Shown here piece by piece: positions 1 through 4,997 of a stretch of DNA of 7,357 nucleotides. Within the stretch, counting starts at the first letter, position 1; each line of letters starts with the position of its first letter. The translations under genes and the position numbers were made by a program. The stretch is from Planctomycetaceae bacterium. GTDB lineage: Bacteria > Planctomycetota > Planctomycetia > Pirellulales > Thermoguttaceae. Location of the stretch: the NCBI GenBank assembly GCA_031288955.1, contig JAITQJ010000041.1, forward strand, positions 1-7,357. The letters are read 5' to 3'. Below the pieces are notes generated by a model, which was given only the letters and a program-made list of their open reading frames with translations, had not been told where the DNA came from and ran no database searches.

Positions 1-937
1 TCGCCTGCTTCGTACCAACCTCGTGCGTTTTTTCGCCGCTGTTATCTTCATACCACGCCATCTTGTCCAAATCACCCGCATAAGCACCGCTCGTCCCTGA
101 CCGGCAAGCATATTCCCACTGCGCCTCCGTCGGTAACGAAAACTTGTAGCCTTTCGGTGCAGCACCCAATGCGTTTAATTTATTCACAAACTCCTGACAA
201 GCGTTCCAAGAGACACACTCCACCGGTAATTTTTCTCCTTTGAAATGACTCGGATTATTTCCCATTATCGACTCCCATTGTTCCTGCGTTACTTCCGTTT
301 CGCCCATCCAGAAGCCCTGCGACAACGTTACCGGATGCAGTTGTTCGTTCTCCCTTCTTTCCGCTTCCGATAACGGCGAACCCATCGTGAACGCTCCTGC
401 CGGACAATAATGGAAACGGTATTTCATATTCTCAATGACCAACTCCAACAATTCGCCCACCAAGTACGGTACTGCAAAATAAAATGTGACGCTTTCCACT
501 GAAAGAGTATTACCCGTTGCCGTAATACGTAAAACATTCCCCTCCGTTTTTACTTTATCCTGCGGTATATCAATGCGCTGTCCTGCGGCAGCAGACGGTA
601 ATACGGCGTTGTTCCAACGCAGTTTCAAACTATCTGTTTTATCGGTCAGCGACACCGCGACCTGAACATTCGTTGCATCGGCTGGCAGTTGCGGATGAAA
701 ATATAGATTTTCGAAATGGTCCAAGCGGAACGCTGTGTTGTTCGTATGTACATCGCCGCCCGGCTTGGGAATGGAACCGTTGGTAACGCTGCTGTTGCAG
801 ACGATTTCGCCGTTCTGGACGGATACGGAAATAGTGTTAGCCGGTGCGGTATCGGCAGCGTGAAGCGCAGCACATATCGATTTATTAGCGTTGTTGTTTG
901 CGGAAAGCGTTTTGCTTTTCTTTGAAAAAGAAATCAT
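1..937 (-). CDS. FGE-sulfatase (SUMF1/EgtB/PvdO-like) domain protein, C-terminus cut by window edge
   Basis: The reading frame is open from ATG at 937 to the left edge (312 codons visible, no stop). Residues ~173-312 are a clear start of a formylglycine-generating-enzyme domain: YCPAGAFTMGSP, then ERRENEQLHPVTL, GFWMGETEVTQEQWESIMGNNPSHF, LPVECVSWNACQEFVNKLN, FSLPTEAQWEYACRSGT and MAWYEDNSGEKTHEVG. The usual continuation (the N.WGLYDM.GNVWEW region and the catalytic cysteines of true FGEs) lies outside the window, so enzymatic sulfatase activation cannot be judged; many family members act on other substrates or only bind ligands. Residues ~30-165 look like a beta-rich domain that I do not recognise. 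The N-terminus (MISFSKKSKTLSANNNAN) has no hydrophobic stretch, so no signal peptide is visible with this start. There is no Shine-Dalgarno, only an A-rich leader. The frame stays open upstream to a stop at 1028-1030, so TTG at 970 or GTG at 1000 are alternatives. Confidence 0.88.
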   Translation of the reverse strand, partial: MISFSKKSKTLSANNNANKSICAALHAADTAPANTISVSVQNGEIVCNSSVTNGSIPKPGGDVHTNNTAFRLDHFENLYFHPQLPADATNVQVAVSLTDKTDSLKLRWNNAVLPSAAAGQRIDIPQDKVKTEGNVLRITATGNTLSVESVTFYFAVPYLVGELLELVIENMKYRFHYCPAGAFTMGSPLSEAERRENEQLHPVTLSQGFWMGETEVTQEQWESIMGNNPSHFKGEKLPVECVSWNACQEFVNKLNALGAAPKGYKFSLPTEAQWEYACRSGTSGAYAGDLDKMAWYEDNSGEKTHEVGTKQA

Positions 938-990
938 TTTTGTTTTTTTTGTTAGAAATTGGCAGCGCAAAGTACGCCAAACGAGTTGGC

Positions 991-1019
991 ATTCTAACAC
1001 TTCAGAGTTGCAATCGCAA
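991..1019 (-). promoter_or_regulatory. Putative sigma-70-type promoter of the FGE-domain gene
   Basis: On the minus strand, TTGCGA (1019-1014) is followed after 17 bp by TAGAAT (996-991). These match the -35 and -10 consensus at 4/6 and 5/6 positions. Transcription would begin near 984, giving a leader of about 47 nt to the ATG at 937. The promoter lies just outside the 42-bp repeat copy at 1024-1065, so this gene could be expressed independently of the MNT-HEPN pair. Inferred from sequence match only. Confidence 0.45.
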
Positions 1020-1023
1020 GTTC

Positions 1024-1065
1024 GCGGTTATCGAACGGCATTGTTCTTTTGCGGCGGTTCACCGG
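1024..1065. repeat. 42-bp perfect direct repeat, distal copy (HEPN 3' end)
   Basis: All 42 bases are identical to 1823-1864 in the same orientation, offset by 799 bp; the bases on both sides differ (c1023/t1822 and g1066/c1865). On the minus strand this copy supplies the last codon and the TGA stop of the HEPN gene, in a different frame from that used by the helicase. Read in the helicase frame it would still encode GEPPQKNNAVR-stop. It contains a small inverted repeat, GCcGTT-cgat-AACcGC on the minus strand. It looks like a displaced helicase 3' end left by an insertion event. Confidence 0.9.
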
Positions 1066-1460
1066 GACGGGCAAAAACGCTTTGTGTAATCAAACATCGT
1101 CTTTGCATCGGTAACGGCTTGTCTTAATTTTGCCTCTGTGATGTCAATTTCTTGGGGATAACGCGGACGAACACTGTACTGATTCAAGTGCCGACACTGT
1201 GCTGCAACAGATTCTGTTTCCGTTAAATAGGGGGCGCAAAGTTTCATTAACTCTTGTAAATCGTGTGTCTTTGGCGGAAAAATGGAACGAAAGACCAGAA
1301 TCGATTTGAGACTTTTTTCTGCACTTTGCTGACAATGAAAACAAATAACTTCAATAGGAATCGGACGCATCTTCAATAAAAATTCGGCACTATTTAAGTC
1401 CATTTCGGCAAAACGCTGCCATTCTAACGCCGCTTCAGCGTCAGTCATTGTTTCAGCCAT
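1059..1460 (-). CDS. HEPN-domain protein (PF05168-like), probable toxin partner of the MNT protein
   Basis: This 133-residue protein is a small all-helical HEPN protein. Visible family signatures are WQRFAEMDLNSAEFLL (14-29), the helix FHCQQSAEKSLKSILVFR (41-58), PPKTHDLQELMKLC (62-75) and LNQYSVRPRYP (92-102), typical of the HEPN family found beside minimal nucleotidyltransferases. In characterised pairs (HepT/MntA) the HEPN protein is an RNase toxin and the MNT protein inactivates it by adding AMP to a tyrosine. The catalytic RX4-6H motif of those toxins is not obvious: the closest spacing is R58 to H66 with seven residues between, so activity is uncertain. The start at 1460 is chosen because it overlaps the MNT stop by 8 nt (ATGGCTGA) and has GGGAG 9 nt upstream; longer starts up to 1607 would overlap MNT deeply. 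The last codon and stop lie in the 42-bp repeat. Confidence 0.85.
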   Translation of the reverse strand: MAETMTDAEAALEWQRFAEMDLNSAEFLLKMRPIPIEVICFHCQQSAEKSLKSILVFRSIFPPKTHDLQELMKLCAPYLTETESVAAQCRHLNQYSVRPRYPQEIDITEAKLRQAVTDAKTMFDYTKRFCPSR

Positions 1461-1776
1461 AGATAAGCACTCCCTTTCGGGAGACTTCCCGTTCGAGTGT
1501 CGTTGCCGAACAACGGTAATCAAACGTTGATTTACGGGTAACCAGGACATCCGTTGGTATGGATTTATGTCCCAGCACTGCATCATTGATACGGCTTTCG
1601 GCTTCAAACTCGTGATACGGAGTCTCTTCTTTCATCACAACGTAAAAATCCAAATCGGAATCTGCGTTCGGCGTACCGCAAGCATACGAGCCGAAAAGAT
1701 AAATCCGCTCGACAGGAACTGTTGCAACGATAATATCCCGTATCGCCGCTATTTGAGATTCAATGTCCTGATTCAT
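1453..1776 (-). CDS. MNT-family minimal nucleotidyltransferase, probable antitoxin
   Basis: This 107-residue protein is a complete minimal nucleotidyltransferase of the DNA polymerase beta fold. It shows the hallmark GSX10DXD: FGSYACGTPNADSDLDFYVV, with G29, S30, D41 and D43, and a likely third metal-binding carboxylate D76 in PTDVLVTRK. All catalytic residues expected of an active AMP-transferring antitoxin are therefore present. In the known MntA-HepT type such proteins AMPylate the adjacent HEPN toxin; that role is inferred here from family and gene pairing. The ATG at 1776 (MNQDIESQ) is preferred over an in-frame TTG at 1803, because the promoter TGcTATAAT lies between the two and the family normally begins close to the first helix. 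The gene follows the helicase stop by 50 bp on the same strand and overlaps the HEPN gene by 8 nt. Confidence 0.87.
   Translation of the reverse strand: MNQDIESQIAAIRDIIVATVPVERIYLFGSYACGTPNADSDLDFYVVMKEETPYHEFEAESRINDAVLGHKSIPTDVLVTRKSTFDYRCSATTLEREVSRKGVLIYG
1470..1483 (-). promoter_or_regulatory. Hairpin that sequesters the HEPN ribosome-binding site
   Basis: On the minus strand, CTCCC (1483-1479), GAAA (1478-1475) and GGGAG (1474-1470) form a five-pair GC-rich stem closed by a GNRA-class tetraloop. The 3' arm GGGAG is the Shine-Dalgarno of the HEPN gene, 9 nt before its ATG. The hairpin lies inside the last codons of the MNT gene, so ribosomes finishing MNT would open it. This suggests translational coupling of the HEPN protein to the MNT protein. 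It is an inference from sequence; the stem is short. Confidence 0.5.
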
Positions 1777-1782
1777 TCTGTT

Positions 1783-1791
1783 ATTATAGCA
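1783..1791 (-). promoter_or_regulatory. Extended -10 promoter of the MNT-HEPN pair
   Basis: The minus strand reads TGcTATAAT (1791-1783), a perfect -10 hexamer with the TG extension. A weak -35 (GAGACA, 4/6) lies 16 bp further upstream. The hexamer ends only 6 nt before the ATG at 1776, so transcription would begin at or within a base or two of the start codon, giving a leaderless message. The promoter lies inside the cassette, so the pair need not depend on helicase transcription. Confidence 0.55.
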
Positions 1792-1822
1792 CAAGACCGG
1801 CAAATGTCTCTGTACCCCCTTT

Positions 1823-1864
1823 GCGGTTATCGAACGGCATTGTTCTTTTGCGGCGGTTCACCGG
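1823..1864. repeat. 42-bp perfect direct repeat, proximal copy (helicase 3' end)
   Basis: This copy is identical over 42 bp to 1024-1065. It encodes the last residues (GEPPQKNNAVR) and the TAA stop of the helicase plus four further bases. Because it is part of a conserved housekeeping gene's reading frame, this sequence probably originated there, and the distal copy is the displaced or element-carried duplicate. Confidence 0.9.
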
Positions 1865-3869
1865 CAATCGCTCGCCAATAGTTCGGACTTGCCGTCTGTC
1901 CCGTTATTTCATACAAAAACCGGCTCGGCACCGTCGGACGCATCTTGCCCCATTTCAAACGGTTAAGTGCCAACGATACCGTCAAAAGACGTTTTGCCCG
2001 TGTGATGCCGACATAACACAACCGCCGCTCTTCGTCCACTGCCGACTCGTCCTCCTCCGATGCTTTGACGCTTCGGTGATGCGGCAGAATGCCTTCCTCC
2101 AATCCGACCATATACACCTCCGAAAACTCCAAGCCCTTTGCCGCGTGCAGCGTCATCAATGTTACCGCATTTGCCCCTTTTGCCGTCTCCGGTTTGCCGG
2201 ATGTAAAATCCGGTCCCGCTAATGATGTGTTATCAAGAAATTCCCAAAGAGCCGCTTTTCGGGACTTTTCCTGCGACTCCTTAATATATTCCGCCGCCGC
2301 ATTTAACACTTCCCCGACCGAATTCCAGCGTTCCGAACGTTCCGATTCTTCTGCATAATGCCGGTTGATTTCTTTTTCATACTGAATCTCGGCAATAAAG
2401 TTTTTCAGATTCTCAACGGAAAAGTCCCGCTGCAAAATCCGCTGCTGTTCCTCAATCAGTTGCCGAAACGACACAACAGACGGACTTAACGATGTCTGCA
2501 AAGCAAAACTGGAGTCATCGGAAGTATCGTGCAGCGCAGCGGCGTATTCCTTCGGTTTCAGGTTTTCCCAAATCGGTTTCTTTTCAGTAACAGAAACTTC
2601 CGTCAGCCGCTGCACTGCTGTTTGTCCGATGCCCCGCGGCGGAGTGTTGATGACCCGCAGGAGCGATATGTCGTCTTGAGGACGGTTCACGACTTTCAGA
2701 TATGCCAGCACATCACGGACTTCCTTGCGGTCAAAGAACGATTGCCCGCCGATAAGAATATAGGGAATTTTAGCATTCCGCAATTCCATCTCGAATACAC
2801 GCGGCTGGTCATTGGTACGAAACAATACGGCAATATCACGGGGCTGTACGGTTGCTTTTTCAATCCGTTCTTTAATCCGTGCAACAACCGTCCGCGCCTC
2901 CGTTTCACCGTCTTTACATTGCAGAATGACCGGTCTGTCGCCGTCATTGGGCGATACCAATTTTTTGCCGTGCCGCTGTTTGTTAAACGCAATTAAAGTG
3001 TTCGCCCAATGAATAATCGGCTGTGTTGAGCGGTAATTTTCTTCAAGGCGGACTATTTTTGCGTCCGTCCAGTCTTTCTGAAAACTTAAAATGTGTTTGA
3101 CATCCGCCCCCCGCCAAGCGTAAATTGCCTGGTCATCGTCGCCGACAACGCATATATTCCGGTGCGGCAGTGCCAAACCTTTGACGATGCGGTACTGACT
3201 CATATTCGTATCCTGATATTCGTCAACGAGCAGATGGTCGAAGCGGGCAGATTCACTTTTTAGCACATCGGGAAATTTGCCGAAGAGTTCCTCGGTAACC
3301 AAAAGTAAATCGTCGAAGTCAACAGCACCGACGGTTTTCAGGGCATTTTGGTAGCGTCCGTACGCCAATGAAGCCAGATGGTCTTTTGCCGACCAGATAG
3401 ATTGGTGAATGTTATCGGCGGTAATGCCTGCGGATTTCCACGTGCTGATTTTTGCGAGTAATTCTGCCGGTTTGAGGGCGGCATCCTGTACTTTAATTTC
3501 CTTGAGGACTTGACGGGCAACGGATTCTTGGTCGCCTCTATCGTAAATGGCAAACTTTTGCGGATAACCGAGTTTGGTGATATGCCGGCGCAGAATACGG
3601 ACGCAAAGACTGTGAAAGGTCGATACTTCCGGCTTTGACTTTGCCGCGGCGGTTTGTTTTAATAACGCACCGATACGCTGCTGCATTTCTTTTGCGGCTT
3701 TATTGGTAAACGTTACAGCGAGAATACGGCTGGGCTGGATGCCGTGCCGAATGAGATTAGCAATGCGGTAGGTAACGACGCGGGTCTTTCCCGTACCGGC
3801 ACCGGCAAGGACGAGCAGAGGACCTTTGAGTGTTTCGACAGCCGTTCTTTGAGCAACATTCAGGGACAT
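1827..3869 (-). CDS. pcrA: UvrD/PcrA-family superfamily 1A 3'-5' DNA helicase
   Basis: This ATP-driven 3'-5' DNA helicase acts in repair and in clearing proteins from DNA. All SF1A motifs are present in order in its 680 residues: Q-motif LNVAQ (3-7), Walker A AGAGTGKT (22-29), motif Ia TFTNKAA (53-59), Walker B DEYQDTN (216-222), motif III VGDDDQAIYAWRGAD (242-256), motif IV EENYRST (276-282), motif V TLHAAKGLEF (573-582) and motif VI RRLCYVGITRAKR (615-627). The length is somewhat shorter than most PcrA/UvrD proteins because the C-terminal tail after TVPSRFLYEI is only about 25 residues. UvrD and PcrA, or even Rep, cannot be separated on motifs alone. The ATG at 3869 lies a few residues before the Q-motif, as expected; no clear Shine-Dalgarno precedes it. 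The last codons and stop lie inside the 42-bp repeat. The gene is divergent from nrdR. Confidence 0.95.
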   Translation of the reverse strand: MSLNVAQRTAVETLKGPLLVLAGAGTGKTRVVTYRIANLIRHGIQPSRILAVTFTNKAAKEMQQRIGALLKQTAAAKSKPEVSTFHSLCVRILRRHITKLGYPQKFAIYDRGDQESVARQVLKEIKVQDAALKPAELLAKISTWKSAGITADNIHQSIWSAKDHLASLAYGRYQNALKTVGAVDFDDLLLVTEELFGKFPDVLKSESARFDHLLVDEYQDTNMSQYRIVKGLALPHRNICVVGDDDQAIYAWRGADVKHILSFQKDWTDAKIVRLEENYRSTQPIIHWANTLIAFNKQRHGKKLVSPNDGDRPVILQCKDGETEARTVVARIKERIEKATVQPRDIAVLFRTNDQPRVFEMELRNAKIPYILIGGQSFFDRKEVRDVLAYLKVVNRPQDDISLLRVINTPPRGIGQTAVQRLTEVSVTEKKPIWENLKPKEYAAALHDTSDDSSFALQTSLSPSVVSFRQLIEEQQRILQRDFSVENLKNFIAEIQYEKEINRHYAEESERSERWNSVGEVLNAAAEYIKESQEKSRKAALWEFLDNTSLAGPDFTSGKPETAKGANAVTLMTLHAAKGLEFSEVYMVGLEEGILPHHRSVKASEEDESAVDEERRLCYVGITRAKRLLTVSLALNRLKWGKMRPTVPSRFLYEITGQTASPNYWRAIAGEPPQKNNAVR

Positions 3870-3977
3870 ATTATGCGGCAGTCTTTTATATGATTAAACA
3901 CGGGCTGCCGTTGTTTGATAGAAATATAATTGGAGGACTGGTCGAGACAATTGCCTGAATAGTTGCTGGAACCGCAG

Positions 3978-4006
3978 ATAATATCAAATGTTCAGGGATA
4001 AATCAA
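3978..4006 (-). promoter_or_regulatory. Candidate promoter of the helicase gene
   Basis: On the minus strand TTGATT (4006-4001) is followed after 17 bp by TATTAT (3983-3978), 4/6 and 5/6 consensus matches. It would give a leader of about 100 nt. A second, similar candidate (TTGTCT, 16 bp, TATATT) lies closer to the gene, around 3924-3951. Which one is used cannot be decided from sequence. Confidence 0.3.
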
Positions 4007-4042
4007 TGCCGGAACTGCGTCTGACGCTCATTTTTGTCCGAT

Positions 4043-4071
4043 TTGACTCTTGCGGCTCCGTCTGATAGAAT
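4043..4071 (+). promoter_or_regulatory. Promoter of the nrdR operon, probably leaderless
   Basis: TTGACT (4043-4048) is followed after 17 bp by TAGAAT (4066-4071), each 5/6 to the sigma-70 consensus with ideal spacing. The -10 box ends 9 nt before the ATG at 4081, so transcription should start within one to three bases of the start codon. No Shine-Dalgarno is visible before nrdR, in agreement with leaderless translation. Confidence 0.6.
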
Positions 4072-4080
4072 CACTCTGCG

Positions 4081-4581
4081 ATGAAATGTCCGCATTGCCA
4101 TCAAGATAACGATAAAGTTACCGATACACGAACAAGTCCCGACGGAAGCGAAATCCGGCGAAGAAGAACGTGCGGAAACTGCGGGAAACGTTTTACCACT
4201 TTTGAACGTCCCGAAGCCGTCCAACGCCGCGTCGTCAAACGGGACGGGACCCGCGTGCCGTACAACCGGGAAAAAATACTTCAAGGATTGGAACGAGCCT
4301 GCTGGAAACGGAAAATCAGCGATGCACAAATTACCGGACTAATCACTCAAGTCGAAAAGGATGTTGAGTCAACGTTTGAAAAAGAGGTTGATAGCCGATT
4401 TATCGGCGAACGGATGATGCACTATCTTGCCGAACTCGACCAGGTTGCGTATGTCCGCTTTGCCAGCGTTTATAGGCATTTTGAGAGCGCAGACGATTTT
4501 ATCAAAGAATTAACCGAAATACGCCGAAATCCTGATTGGGAGTGGTCAACAAGCGAATTGCTGCGTGACCGGTCGAAATAA
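4081..4581 (+). CDS. nrdR: NrdR, transcriptional repressor of ribonucleotide reductase genes
   Basis: NrdR senses dATP/ATP through an ATP-cone and represses ribonucleotide reductase operons by binding NrdR boxes. The 166-residue protein has the N-terminal zinc ribbon with C3, C6, C31 and C34 (MKCPHC and RTCGNCGKRFTTFE). The linker RPEAVQRRVVKRDGTRVPYNREK follows, with the ATP-cone from about residue 49 to 139 containing FIGERMMHYLAELDQVAYVRFASVYRHF. Length is slightly above the usual ~150-160 because of a C-terminal extension (NPDWEWSTSELLRDRSK). Start and frame are unambiguous. It begins the plus-strand operon with the secreted protein and htrA. No ribonucleotide reductase gene and no recognisable NrdR box is visible in this window, so its targets lie elsewhere. 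Confidence 0.96.
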   Translation: MKCPHCHQDNDKVTDTRTSPDGSEIRRRRTCGNCGKRFTTFERPEAVQRRVVKRDGTRVPYNREKILQGLERACWKRKISDAQITGLITQVEKDVESTFEKEVDSRFIGERMMHYLAELDQVAYVRFASVYRHFESADDFIKELTEIRRNPDWEWSTSELLRDRSK

Positions 4582-4955
4582 TGCCGTTAATGAACCGTTT
4601 AGCCGCCGTTTTTATTGCCGTTTGCTTAATGATAGCCGGTTCATCGCCCGTTCCCGGAGTTCAGGCGGCTGAACCGGATATTCCCGACCATTACACTTAT
4701 GTACCGCGTAATATGTCGAAGCAGGGCGATTACAAAGTCGTTGTTGTCCCGGCGATAGATGCCCGGCAGGCGCGTTTAGATGCACAGACATATCACATCG
4801 GTTGGGATGCCGTTGAAGCACGTATGGGACAGTCCCGCGTAATGTATGACGTTTTACTGAAAAAGCGTGCGCCGTACATTCCCGGTACTCCGCCGGTAAC
4901 CCGCCGTATCCCGAAAGAACGCCCCGCCCGGCAAGAAACCCCGCGCACACCATAA
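4581..4955 (+). CDS. Small secreted protein of unknown function
   Basis: This 124-residue protein is not recognised. The N-terminus has a good signal peptide: MPLMNR, a hydrophobic core LAAVFIAVCLMIAG, and a probable signal peptidase I site after PGVQA (A29), leaving a mature protein of about 95 residues. The mature part begins EPDIPDHYTYVPRNM and contains a short beta-like stretch YKVVVVPAI. It ends in a basic, proline-rich tail (KKRAPYIPGTPPVTRRIPKERPARQETPRTP) that looks disordered. No cysteines remain after cleavage. Its ATG shares one base with the nrdR stop (TAATG), and htrA follows 42 bp later. This implies co-transcription and probably coupled translation; a second ATG at 4590 is possible. 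An envelope role alongside the periplasmic protease is a guess from context. Confidence 0.75.
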   Translation: MPLMNRLAAVFIAVCLMIAGSSPVPGVQAAEPDIPDHYTYVPRNMSKQGDYKVVVVPAIDARQARLDAQTYHIGWDAVEARMGQSRVMYDVLLKKRAPYIPGTPPVTRRIPKERPARQETPRTP

Positions 4956-4997
4956 CCGTTAACCGTTTTTGCCCCGCACCAATACGGAGACAGTCGA

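Larger units (their letters stand above)
1024..1864 (-). mobile_element. Putative inserted MNT-HEPN cassette bounded by 42-bp direct repeats
   Basis: The two 42-bp identical repeats enclose exactly two genes, the MNT nucleotidyltransferase and the HEPN protein, with their own promoter-like sequence and nothing else. Copy-to-copy distance is 799 bp. The proximal repeat completes the helicase reading frame, as expected when an element enters the 3' end of a gene and restores it. No integrase, transposase or terminal inverted repeats are present, so if mobile it would need a recombinase in trans or have been captured by homologous recombination. A dispersed genomic repeat that happens to lie at both gene ends, or a local duplication, remain alternatives. 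Confidence 0.5.

Noticed and set aside
646..925. Short open frames on both strands across the N-terminal part of the FGE-domain gene
   Set aside because: The uninterrupted 312-codon frame from 937 to the left edge, with a clear FGE domain, explains the region better.
1461..1607. N-terminal extension of the HEPN frame to an upstream start at 1607
   Set aside because: It would overlap most of the MNT gene in another frame; the ATG at 1460 has a Shine-Dalgarno, sits at the MNT stop, and begins where the HEPN homology begins.
1777..1803. Longer MNT protein from TTG at 1803 (adds PVLCYNNR)
   Set aside because: The added codons are the TGcTATAAT promoter sequence, and MNT proteins normally start close to the first helix found after ATG 1776.
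1024..1864. Integron gene cassette with attC sites
   Set aside because: The repeats are perfect 42-bp copies that include helicase coding sequence; they lack the GTTRRRY/RYYYAAC core pairs and long imperfect palindromes of attC sites, and no integrase is seen.
1567..2222. Plus-strand open frames across the MNT gene and the helicase 3' end, both containing translated parts of the 42-bp repeat
   Set aside because: They lie antisense to well-supported genes with catalytic motifs and show no domain of their own.
3932..3957. GGAGG followed by short in-frame codons in the helicase-nrdR intergenic region, a possible leader peptide
   Set aside because: No suitably spaced start codon and only a handful of codons before stops; more likely promoter-region sequence for the helicase gene.
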